DNA of 64,000 nucleotides from Coffea arabica (Eukaryota; Streptophyta; Magnoliopsida; Gentianales; Rubiaceae): assembly GCF_036785885.1 (NCBI RefSeq), contig NC_092330.1, positions 3,382,525 through 3,446,524 on the forward strand, in the 5' to 3' direction. This document shows positions 55,301-64,000 of the stretch, piece after piece. Numbering within the stretch: the first letter of the stretch is position 1; every line of letters begins with the position of its first letter. The notes below the pieces were generated by a model. The model was given only the letters and a program-made list of their open reading frames with translations, was not told the DNA's origin and did not search any database. Made by a program: the position numbers and the translations under genes.

Positions 55301-57257
55301 AACCAGACTTATGCTTCATAAAACCCCTTTTTTGTTGCTCAACAAAAATTGAACCTGATTCATACTTCAGAAATTCCCTTAACCTTATCAATAGAAAATC
55401 AAGAAAGCCGAGTCCATTAGTCTTTGGGAACTTAATAAGTGGAAGTTGGACATCGATCTCACTAATTAATTGCTTGGTTATCTCTATCAAACCAGAAAGC
55501 TGATCTCGCAACTCCATCACACCTTCTGTGAATTGAGTGGCATGAAATGAATGACAGAAAGATAGTACCTGCCTAGCCACTGATTCAGTAAGCATCAAGA
55601 CGAGTATTTCATCCTCCGTGACTTTCTCAAGGTCCACAAAGATGAATTTCTTGGGCATATGTAGGATTGACGCGACAAGGGATTCAAGTGTTCCAACATC
55701 ATCCTTCACTAGGAGAACCAAACTGCTATTGTTACAGTTGAGTAGATCCATTAAATATGCCTTTGCCTTGAAAACCAAAATGCTAGTAAGCCACTTTAGA
55801 AGCTTACTCCTCACTCCATACCTTGGGAGTTTTCCTTCTTTGAAGGAGAATGGTAGCAATCGCAGGCGTTTAGCTACTTCGCCTGATAGCATATAGACTT
55901 GTTTCCAGAATTCCATCTTATCTTCTGGTGGATCAGCAGATTTGTGATATAGGGATTTGGAGTTCAAAGAAAGAAACCCAACTTGCCCTCTCATGATTTT
56001 GTCGAGTATGGGCGCATCCTGGAAAAGTAATTGAGAAGTCCTTTCCATGGTGAAGTCCTCATGGCTTAGGAGTTCAATGATAACAATCTCTGCTCTGAGA
56101 AGACGAAGTAATGCAACCAATTTGAAATGCACCAGATCAGCGGTTCCACCTCCTTCTATGCTCAATGAGTCCAGGACCTCGAGAGATCCTGCCTGCCTAA
56201 ACACCACTGCCATATCTGGCAAGATCGGTTCTACATGCTTATTGTGCCCATCTCGTGCTTCAATGAAAGATTTTATCAGGTCACTGAACTCAGAAAAGAA
56301 GGGATATTCCCTATCTATACCGAGAAGCTGATTAATAAACATGTCTACTGGGTAATTAATATCACCATGACGCCTGATAGTGCCCAGGAAACGGAGCATC
56401 GTGTCAAGGAATGAAGAGGAAACAGGATCCAGCTTCTGTTGCAGATTTGAAAAGGCAGTGGCCATTTCTTCTGCCATATGTTGATCCATTTTGCTCCCCC
56501 TGAGCCAGCACAAACAAGACAAATTTGCTGCTCGAATGGTTGGAGCTCCAACATGAATCCTCAGAGACTTCAGATAAGCGTTGCGAGTCCAAGCAATCGA
56601 CACGCGGTCAAAGAAATTGGCCAGATAACTTAGCCTCTCCTGGAAAGCTTTTATTTGTGCAATCAGAGGCAGAGGGTCAAGCTGCTGCAAGTCAGCAGCT
56701 TTCTCTAATAGTGTCTGCAGATTCTTTTGAACAGATCTGAGAAAACTATCCCAATGAAAATGATTATCCCAGGAAGGATGTTTTTGCTTCACCTCCAGGA
56801 AGTGTTTCGTCCCCAAATAGTCACAGGATTCTTCAACTAATGGCTTCAAGAGCTCCATCTTTTCCAACAAGTTGGTAATTACAAGGATCAGCTTGGAAAC
56901 CTTATCAAACTTTTTGCTAGCAATCAGAAAGTTCCTGGCTATCTCGTCCATTCCAGCTTCAATCTTGGGGAGATGTGCCAACTCAAACCAAATCCCATAG
57001 CTCAACAAGTCAACCATATTGGAAAACATTTTCAGGAATCCAAATTCCACTCGGAATTTTTTGATTTTATCCCTGAGAGTGCTCAACATGCTGCTGTCAG
57101 GTTGATCCAGAAGAACCGTGAGACTGAAGAACTTCCTTTTCTCAATCTGACTCTCTAGCTTACTCAATAGCTTCTCCACCTCCTCCAAAGCTTCTGGTAA
57201 CTTTCCAGGTGCATAAGAGCTACTAAAAGAAGAAGCAGCAGAAGCAGACTGACCCAT
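52305..57257 (-). CDS. R1-like coiled-coil NLR immune receptor with long N-terminal extension
   Basis: A single uninterrupted frame of 1650 codons. The ATG at 57257 is fixed by a TAA nine codons upstream with no other Met between. Residues 1 to about 650 are a helical N-terminal extension like that of R1, Mi-1, Hero and Sw-5b class receptors; about 655-740 is an Rx-type coiled coil; 754-945 is five tandem 39-residue linker units. NB-ARC follows: P-loop GMPGIGKTT 950-958, RNBS-A 973-992, kinase-2 LIFMDDVW 1027-1034, GLPL 1116-1119, winged-helix WLWMAEGFI, and VHD at 1244-1246 in place of MHD. LRRs fill about 1300-1650. All key nucleotide-binding residues are present, so it is likely functional. 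The family detects pathogen effectors in the cytoplasm and triggers cell death. It is about 350 residues longer than the roughly 1290-residue R1, largely because of the linker array. The start MGQSAS fits N-myristoylation. The ligand is unknown. Confidence 0.95.
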   Translation of the reverse strand: MGQSASAASSFSSSYAPGKLPEALEEVEKLLSKLESQIEKRKFFSLTVLLDQPDSSMLSTLRDKIKKFRVEFGFLKMFSNMVDLLSYGIWFELAHLPKIEAGMDEIARNFLIASKKFDKVSKLILVITNLLEKMELLKPLVEESCDYLGTKHFLEVKQKHPSWDNHFHWDSFLRSVQKNLQTLLEKAADLQQLDPLPLIAQIKAFQERLSYLANFFDRVSIAWTRNAYLKSLRIHVGAPTIRAANLSCLCWLRGSKMDQHMAEEMATAFSNLQQKLDPVSSSFLDTMLRFLGTIRRHGDINYPVDMFINQLLGIDREYPFFSEFSDLIKSFIEARDGHNKHVEPILPDMAVVFRQAGSLEVLDSLSIEGGGTADLVHFKLVALLRLLRAEIVIIELLSHEDFTMERTSQLLFQDAPILDKIMRGQVGFLSLNSKSLYHKSADPPEDKMEFWKQVYMLSGEVAKRLRLLPFSFKEGKLPRYGVRSKLLKWLTSILVFKAKAYLMDLLNCNNSSLVLLVKDDVGTLESLVASILHMPKKFIFVDLEKVTEDEILVLMLTESVARQVLSFCHSFHATQFTEGVMELRDQLSGLIEITKQLISEIDVQLPLIKFPKTNGLGFLDFLLIRLREFLKYESGSIFVEQQKRGFMKHKSGSIGFVKEHITVILSNFGFLRSFLGQQDFEQQELREVGILVADAAYRVELIIDSIVLGIGSHWKNLSWLYHVSENIGHIKKQLTEFEEEACNVGAGNCSQTMGCEISQTSAFEIAENVAVQQQVTVDRPTAGSSQGDMRCEVSQTSISEITEDVAVLNDQQQLIVGGLMGKSLQRAVGCEISETSTFEISEDVEVLNNQQEVIVDRHTGGSSHKVMGQEISQYSTFEVTKDEAVLNDQQQVMVDRLTRGSSQRNTGFHNSWTSKFDTNEDVVVLDDQQQVIVDRLTRGSSQRDIVSIVGMPGIGKTTLANRVFHSPDVVYYFHVRAWCCVSQVYTKRDLLLGILQHTIELTDSILMMTNEDLEFMLYKNLKGRRYLIFMDDVWNIEAWDDLKSSFPDDVNGSRILMTSRLLDVVSKVTLENDLLHLRPLSEEESWELLKMKVFSKEGCPEELLEVGKEIARNCKGLPLSIVAIAGLLQGEHMKPDSWKQIAESLNSIIVIDPQTRCMDILELSYKHLPDYLKACFLYLGAFQGDKEIPVRRLIWLWMAEGFILKRDSRSLEDLGEVYLRDLIGRSLITVAKRRSNGSVKTCGVHDMVRNLCLLKAKEENFLKLVTNSDEPYASFDDNVDFDDFDPSNSVIYEEHRLCMSMSRQHFVVSRPSGPYVRSLLFFATNDAYPRCPYNVSFISENFELLKVLDLESINMGSSFTDGIDLLVQLSYLAVGGDIDSIPSSLANLRNLETLLVKGLKGKVVLPDSIWHMTRLRHVHVTNHAAFTLKNMTGSYYQLSNLVSLSMPTLSYGEHAEIITRRLPNLRDLSCIFSKSRGFSTDCYQFPRLEDLTRLESLKVVYRGKTTNTGEFNFPSSLKKLSLSNFFFRQDHISAIGRLANLEVLKLLSSSFEDAIWEMGEGEFPELKFLKLDSLNIVEWNASSDHLPNLQHLVLRKCENLKEVPIDFMNIPTLQLIEVQLCGESVEESLRRLKEEQLEYGIEDLKVLINH
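54423..54998 (-). repeat. Five in-frame 117-bp tandem repeats in the NLR (39-residue linker units)
   Basis: The 576 bp encode residues 754-945. The units start GCEISQTSAFEI (36 residues, missing LND), RCEVSQTSISEI, GCEISETSTFEI, GQEISQYSTFEV and GFHNSWTSKFDT, each followed by ED or KD, VLNDQQQ and a DRLTRGSSQR-like end. The last unit runs straight into VSIVGMPGIGKTT. The C-terminal half of each unit (QQQVIVDRLTRGSSQRDI) is the usual start of NB-ARC in this family. Pseudogene 2 has one unit. Confidence 0.95.
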
Positions 57258-59918
57258 CTCACTAATTTTATCAGTCAGATATTACTAGCGGCAGATTGAG
57301 CTAGGACAATGTATGATGAAGAAAAACTAAGCTGGGGAAGTTTGATGGAAACGGAATTGGATGAGTTGATGGAAAGAAAGGCAATTCAACTGTATTGTGG
57401 AAAGCAAGTCAAATGGAGGACATCCCTACATTAACATTGCTGTTTTTGAAATGCTCATTTATTTTCTCGTCAAATGAGATAGTATAAGAAGTAGAATAAT
57501 GCTCAATTATGCTGTTAGTTTAATATAAGATGAGGAATGCTGGACTTCCTCGGTGCCTTAATACGCGTTTGCAAAGTTTAACGAGCCTTTATTCAAGAAT
57601 TATACAATTTAGCTCTCAATCAATAAAAATCTATCATTTTAATAAATAAAAAAAGATTAAAAACTAGCACTAGCAGTGTGTTGTAATTATTTTTTTTTCC
57701 TTTATCGATGCGATGCCGGCTCAGAAAAGTTAAAGGCAAGCTGACTAAAGTTCACGAGAGGCTGCGGCACCAATAATCAGATGGGCTGTCCGTCATCCTC
57801 CACACAGTCTCAACGTAGAAGCTAACTGCTATTTGAAATCCTTTTCATCAGAGTCCATTTGCAGCAAAAATAGATTGTGTTTGGATTGCATTTTTCGTCA
57901 TTTTTTATGAAAAAATTACTATAGCGATTTGATATATGTAAAAGAAAAAGATGATAGGGAAATGTGATCACGGAAAACGACAATATTTTCCGATGGAAAC
58001 AAGTAATCCAAACATGTCCTTACATTCCCTGAGTTTTTCTGCGAGTCTCGCATGCATGCCCCTTGAACTTTATTTTGTTGGCATATTAAATCAAGTCTCA
58101 ATATTAAAAATTTTTATATTATTATTTAATAATGTTTTAGTCAAGTTAAGATTTTTCGTAATTATATTGGAATCAAGTTATGGCAGTTTTATTGTTTTGA
58201 AATTAGTATCTTATTAGAAAATTTTTTTATTGTTGTAAGACCTGTTTATGAAGTCAACTAGTGTATGTATAAATAGAGAGTCATATTAGTGTGTTTAGTT
58301 GATAAGGAAGAAAGATTTTAGAGGCTTGTTATTATAGTGTGTGATTAATATATTATTTTTTATATTTATTCTTCTTCTCCCACACATACCTGTATGTGTG
58401 TAAATTGCCTCTCTCGTATATTGATTTTATGAAATATATTTGCTATATATTTTTGGTGAATATTTTGGGTTCTACATATTTGCTTCGTGATTTTGAACCT
58501 CTTTTAATTTTATCACTTACACCGCGAGAGCAGGAGCGGGGGTAGGGACAGGGGAGAATTTTTCTTGCCCCTTCAATTTATTAATATAAATAAATGTAAT
58601 ATAGTATATAATCAAATGATGATAATATTAGAATGTTTGATAACTAAACATGACTTTTATCCCATTTCTATCCAAGCATGAACCCACTTGTCCTGTTCAA
58701 AACTCCAATACCAACACAAGTAGACAGTAAAGTCACCATTGCACAATTGTTAGGCTTCACTCTTCCTCTCTACATATCATCAAAAAGCTCAAGACTTCAC
58801 TATACCTAACAAATTTGGCCTATCTGATGATCAATGCATTCGAAGATAACAACGTGCTTCACTAACATTTTATTCAAAATCTTCCTTGCCTAGTTAAGAA
58901 GTCTAGAATTCCCATACCTAGAAGGCATAAAATTCCTAGACTCCAACTTCTTTACAAGCATCTCGCTAATCAAATTATGAAACAGGACATTAATTTGGAG
59001 ATATCAAATTCCTTGTTGGTATCTAGTATAGACATGTTACGCGTTCTATGAATATTCTCAGGTGTTATTTATACAATCTAATTAAGACCCTTAATTTTTC
59101 ATAGCGTTTTATTTTAACACTTTTCTTGTTCCATTTTTTATTTTTCACTTTCTTCAACTGCATATTTTATTTTGTTTTTTGAATTTAACTTTGATCTATT
59201 GAATAAAAACATCCAAAAAAAATTCAAATTATCATCCACAAACGGATTCGGAGAGAAGCAGGGAGGGCTGGGGGTGGAGAGAGTTTTTTGGCAATGGGAC
59301 GGATTCGGGGCAGGGCCCCAAACCCACTCCGTTGCGATCCCTATGATGCAGAAAACCAGTTTCCTAACAGGCCCAGTTTTCTCCCCTACGTGCTTGGGCA
59401 CCCTTCGATATCTAGGAAAACATCAGAACAACAAAGGAAGAAAGCCGGAACCCCTAAACAAATTGAAGAGAACCAGTACAGCACAATTTACCAGTGGACC
59501 AAAGTGAACCTTTAGCCAGCTGATGGCAGCTTAAGAAGCCAACGAAAATTTCCATTTGAGCTCCACAATGCTAGAAAAGATGCAGATTGACTTTTACTGT
59601 CAACGAGTATATCATATGAAAGACTGAAACTACGATTCTTTTGAATTATGAATTTACACTACACGAGTAAAGTGTTCTATCCAACGATTGGCAAGAATGG
59701 GACAAAGCTTTTCATATTTACAACTACAATAGGAACTTAAAAAAAAAAATCTTCCCATACATGTAAGACAGAGGACACTAGAGATCTAATGTATTTGTAG
59801 CATAGACGTATAAAGAATCAAGACTTGAAGCATTTCATTTCCTTCAGCTTCAAGATCACAGTGGGAACTTCAAATAACATTCTAAAACCTTCAAAGCATT
59901 TCATGGAAGTTATGTGAG
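57258..59918. other. Intergenic region between NLR and G-patch gene
   Basis: This holds the NLR upstream region and the 3' side of the G-patch gene. No further gene is recognised. The stretch 58232-58476 starts TGTTGTAAGACC, has TATAAATAGAGAG and ends GGGTTCTACA, like a Copia LTR, but the flanks do not give a target duplication. 59225-59340 is locally GC-rich with no recognisable product. Confidence 0.5.
57878..58013. mobile_element. Small MITE with TGTTTGGATTGC / GTAATCCAAACA ends
   Basis: A 136-bp element about 620 bp upstream of the NLR start codon, closely related internally to the one at 39666-39802. It could contribute promoter or small-RNA sequence. Confidence 0.75.
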
Positions 59919-62900
59919 TCAGACATTATCTGGCCAGAACTCCCTGTAGAAAGCTCGCTCAAATTCCTTCTCTTTTAAGCGTTTCTCCAACTCTTGCAAT
60001 TTCTTCATCTTCTTTGTCACACGCTTAGCCGTACTTTTAAGTGGTGGCTGAAAACCAAGCAGTAGCATCATCAGTAGTTATCGGGTACAAGTATCAGTAA
60101 CTTAAGGTATATAATATCTCAACAATCAAAAAGCAACATTAACTGCAAGGCTTCAACATTGACTTTTTGTCAGTTAGATCAAACAAAGTAACTTATTAGC
60201 TACCTGTGACCCAGAAACAAAAATACTAAGTTACCAGTTCAATAAAGTTCTGCCCTGATTCAGACTGTAAACTAGGATAATTCAAGAGGGTCTCAACTAC
60301 GCAAGTATTAACCTTCAAAATTTTTTAGAAAAGACACAATTGTAACAGTTAAGCTCATATAAATTATGTCTTGAAATTTAAAAATAGTAATACAGTAATC
60401 ACCACTGCAACCCATGAATACAAATTTGGGACCTAAGAAAAAGATAACACAGTGAGAAGAGTTGTTATAACTACAAGTCTATAACGAGCTTATACTTTGG
60501 AAAAAAGGGCATTATACACATAGTGAAGGTTAGCTCTATTTTGTACATGCTCCACTGAACATCCAAAGGAGCTAAAGCAAACACTTTTTTTCTTTTTCAA
60601 ATGAGCTCAAAATGTTGAACTTGTTCAAAAATGATCTCAACCATGAAGGTGATATACTGCTATTACAATTCCTTGACACTGGTGCAGAGTCCACTAGATG
60701 TGGTAAGAAAGGCCAAAGAGATCCCCATGAAGTTCATTTATAATATGCAGATTGCGACATTGTTTTCCAGTCAGAGAGTATCTCAGACATAAACCATCAC
60801 AACAGGTTGTCCAAACAATAGAAAGTCTTTTCTACATTTCAATTTGAATAGGAAAAACAAGACATGAGAGCAAGATGATAATCCCATGTACTTAAATGGT
60901 GCTTGAATAAAGCTATTGAATATGATATTATACAACATAAAACACCCCCCCCCCCCAAACCTGGTGATTGTCCAAATGGTTCAATTAGAACCAAAAAATG
61001 AACTCCTAATTCCTTTCCCCAGGCCATATAGCCCAAATAAATAAAAACCTTAATTTGTTTCTTGAACCTTCTGAATATTAAGGCATGGGCATGCTCCTCT
61101 TCCATTTCAGATTTTTTGAATGGGAAGCTATTGATGAATATCAAAGCAAAAACACACCATAATTAGTCATACTTTTATCTTGTATTGCCCAAAGATAGCT
61201 GTTTAGGCAGCTATTTTTCGTCTTCTTCAAACTAAATAAACAGGAAAGTATAAAATATCCATCACTTTGAGAATGATGTATCTATGTAAAAGAACTAGAA
61301 AGAGGTTTGCAATAGCAAGGGCCAAGTGAAGCAGAAGCCCAATCCTGATAAAATTTGGAAGCCTTTAACAAATTGAGCATCACGTAGTGACAAGGCCTTT
61401 TTTACTTGGACATGCAAATAAGTTGGTTGCTTGACAGGTTGACTGCACAATCCACTAAAAAAAAAGGATTCAAAAGCTTATGTTTGTTGAAATGTATATG
61501 TAATTGTGAAACACACTTAAATTTAATTTGTTGAAGGCAAGCAGTTCAGAACACTATTAACTATCTAGAAGTATAACTATTTAGTGGATTTTGGGCTCAT
61601 TTGGTAGAGCCCTATAACTTGACTATGGAACTATCTCAGCCTCAGCCATAGATTGGAATTGAATTCGCTTTGATTACCAATCGCCACAAGATTTCTGAAG
61701 CGATGGGCTCAATGACAAGGCCACTAATATGGTGGCTGGGACTCCTTAGTGAGCCTCCAGTACTAGGAGGAGAATCTAGCTATAGTGCTGCCCTTGTATG
61801 AATGTTACAGCCTACATTCTTGAAAACGCTAAATAAATGACGACTAGGTTAATAACCTTGACTGAAAAATATATTAAAAGAGAAAGGCCACCTGATTTTT
61901 CATCCCTAATAACAAAATGCAGGAATCAATGACTGAGGGAATTATTTCAATTGACTACTCAAGACCTTCCCAAATGCAATAAATTCTTACCTTATCATTC
62001 TCATTATCATCAGAATGCTTGTCAGCACATTTTGACTTCTCTTTTGCCTTTTTAACTTTGTCTGCTCCCAATCCTCGCTTATTCTTCTTCACATAAGCCT
62101 CTACGGGTTCCAACCTGCCCTGTTTAACATCGGGAACTGATCAATAATCCAATTATAAAGAGAAACAAGACAAATTCTAATAGTACAAGAATAGCAAGTG
62201 AAAGAAATAAATAAGATGGTGTGAACATGTAAAGCTAATGGACAGATACAAGGTTCGTGCAATTGTTGACCCTAGTTAAACAAGCTGAGATGCGGAATGT
62301 TTATTTTCTTGAATATTTTTTTCTTATTTTCATTTGGTTCTACAGTTGTAGTGGCAGAACTTGGAAGATGGAGAGCCCCAGGGAATGTCCTGAAGCAGCC
62401 AGTAAATATTGTAATTCAATATGATCGAATTAACTGTCTCACCAGAAAGTAGACTAAAACCTAATTTCCTTTCCACCAGATATAACAAAAGTAATGAAAA
62501 TTTAAGATTGGTGCCTAAACGTAGAGGAAATTCAAACATCATAGCAAAGAATTTTGCTGCCGGGGTGAATAGGATCACGGCACAATACATAACAAGTAAC
62601 AAAGCAGTAATAAATTGCAATTTTCAATAACCATTTTGGGATATATAAACATCCCAAAATCTTAAGGATTTTTGCAAAAAATAACATACTAATGCCCAGG
62701 CCAGACAAATAAAATAACTAACGCACAAAATAAAGACAAAGCCTTGTTATAGAGAGTAGAACCTGTTCAAAAATTCCCAGGCCTGTGCCTTCTTTCCAAC
62801 CATGCTTCTTCAATAGCTGCCAATTTTCCCCAAAAAAAAAAAAATATGACTTCCTTGATCAAAATACACTGAACTAAAAAAAAAAACCCAACACAAACAA

Positions 62901-63162
62901 ATTTGAAATATTTCAATTTCAAAATAAACAGAAATCAACAGTTACCAACCTTCAATTTGGCGAAAATTCAACAGAAAAATACTCAAAATACAACTGATTA
63001 AAGAAAAATAAAAAGGCCCAGAAGGTAAACCTGAAACCCGATATTTGAGGAGTTAATTGGTACTGAAGATGAAGTCGAAGCCTCCATATTCAAAGAACTG
63101 TTAATCCTGCTGCTTATGCCGTCATTCATACCCAAACCGACAGCCCTACCGCATTCTTCCAT
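59919..63162 (-). CDS. Small G-patch domain protein, four exons
   Basis: The exons (minus strand) are 63162-63031, 62816-62763, 62119-61991 and 60047-59919. All introns are GT-AG and in phase 0 (214, 643 and 1943 bp). The product is 147 residues. The N-terminus is Ser/Asn-rich. The G-patch spans about residues 39-80 (SSNIGFQLLKKHGWKEGTGL, EQGRLEPVEAY, NKRGLGADK). A Lys-rich linker and a charged helix follow (KKMKKLQELEKRLKEKEFER), ending FWPDNV. G-patch proteins bind and activate DEAH-box RNA helicases or act in pre-mRNA processing in the nucleus; the partner here is unknown. An in-frame TGA upstream with no Met between fixes the start. Arabidopsis has a short G-patch protein of similar layout, from memory. 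Exon joins were placed by eye but agree with splice consensus and reading frame. Confidence 0.9.
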
Positions 63163-63223
63163 TCCGAAATTCGAATCACCGAACTCTATCTTTCCCTGAT
63201 ATATTCTCCTGTTTACGCTCGGA

Positions 63224-63232
63224 TTAGGGTTT
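63224..63232 (-). promoter_or_regulatory. Telo-box in the 5' region of the G-patch gene
   Basis: The minus strand reads AAACCCTAA 62 bp upstream of the start codon. This motif is frequent in 5' regions of plant ribosomal and RNA-processing genes, and fits a housekeeping RNA-related gene. Confidence 0.6.
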
Positions 63233-63244
63233 CACCAATTTGAG

Positions 63245-64000
63245 GGAAAAGAAGAGAAAGAATTGGCGGTGAAAGTTGCTATTTTTTGATACCCGATGAT
63301 TTTATGTCCCACCGTTATATTTATCATTGAATGAATTTATACATTAGGCATCTTCTAAAGTTTATTACATTTGCCTTCCCTGTATTTTGGTTGAACTACG
63401 AGTAGGCTTATCATATTTTAAGAATATTGCAAAAATGTCCTTTTGAAATTCTCTAACTCGTGTTGTGTTGTGAAAGAAATGATTAACATACACACTTTAT
63501 TTGACTTGATATTGCAATACTTATATTTATTAGGAAAATTTCCAATTTTAGTGTTCAATGTTTAGCAGCTGTGGAGTAGTTTTGGTGCTTAAATTTTTAA
63601 CAAAAATAAATCTGACCTCTAATATTTAGTGTTTGTGTAATTTTAGTATCTAAAGTTTTAACTAGTGTAAATGTTGTCCCCAATGTATCTAATATAAAGC
63701 AGATTTAGGACAATTAAAAAAAAATTTCTAATTACTAACAAAATTTAGTCATGTATAATAATAAAGAAGCAAACTAGCGACAAATTTAAATAATAAAATT
63801 AAGGACTAAAAATTTCCTTGCTAGCATGTGAGTAACAAATTACCTAATAAAAATAGAAATTTGTTAAACTACATCATTGGAACTAGGCGGAGCATCCAAT
63901 TCATTGATTCATAATTTATTCACTCTTTATCCAGATTGATACCCAACAAAAAAAAAACTAGCATTAGATTTTTGTATATAATTTAACATATTTCCTTTTT
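63245..64000. other. AT-rich flank right of the G-patch gene
   Basis: No gene is visible. It will contain the G-patch gene promoter next to 63240 and otherwise holds AT-rich sequence up to the window edge. Confidence 0.5.

Noticed and set aside
52305..57257. Interpretation of the 1650-codon frame as two fused genes
   Set aside because: The pseudogenes carry the same order of extension, coiled coil, linker and NB-ARC, so the long N-terminus belongs to the family.
58232..58476. Solo Copia LTR starting TGTTGTAAGACC
   Set aside because: The ends look plausible but the flanks (TTTAT and TATTT) do not form a target duplication and no partner LTR is present.

Overview
The window is nuclear DNA from a flowering plant, probably an asterid eudicot. 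It is AT-rich and loaded with transposons. It carries NLR genes of the R1-like class, which has a long N-terminal extension typical of Solanaceae and other asterids, together with Athila-type and Copia LTR retrotransposons, MITEs and GT-AG introns. Species cannot be fixed from the sequence. Only three genes look potentially functional: an EXO70-like exocyst gene (35825-37396, +), a single-exon R1-like NLR of 1650 codons (52305-57257, -), and a four-exon G-patch protein gene (59919-63162, -).

The main structural fact is an old tandem duplication. Copy A (1 to about 28430) and copy B (about 34950 to 44670) align in order and orientation: an R1-like NLR fragment (-), then EXO70 (+), then a several-kb spacer. 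Copy A was inflated by a 369-bp hAT-type MITE, a 12.9-kb Athila-like element inserted just upstream of the EXO70 start codon, a 3.5-kb TG...CA element that looks like a solo LTR, a 5'-truncated LINE and a 5.3-kb Copia element. It also lost most of the EXO70 coding region. Copy B keeps EXO70 but gained a 1.8-kb short LTR element, a foldback element and small MITEs. Because each copy is missing insertions present in the other, the two copies give natural empty sites and confirm most target-site duplications.

Between the copies (28638-35130) lie pieces of at least two decayed R1-like NLRs on the minus strand. They are interrupted by a Stowaway-type MITE whose first 8 bp are split by a 1.1-kb hAT-type element. 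Right of copy B come an LTR-like relic, a Mutator-like hairpin repeat, an orphan histidyl-tRNA synthetase exon, the intact NLR and the G-patch gene.

The most interesting feature is in the intact NLR. The 39-residue segment just before the P-loop is present five times in tandem (54423-54998), while the neighbouring pseudogene has it once. The same protein begins with MGQSAS, a candidate N-myristoylation signal. An NLR beside an EXO70 gene, duplicated with NLR pieces, recalls known EXO70-NLR guard and integrated-domain relationships; a functional link here is inference.
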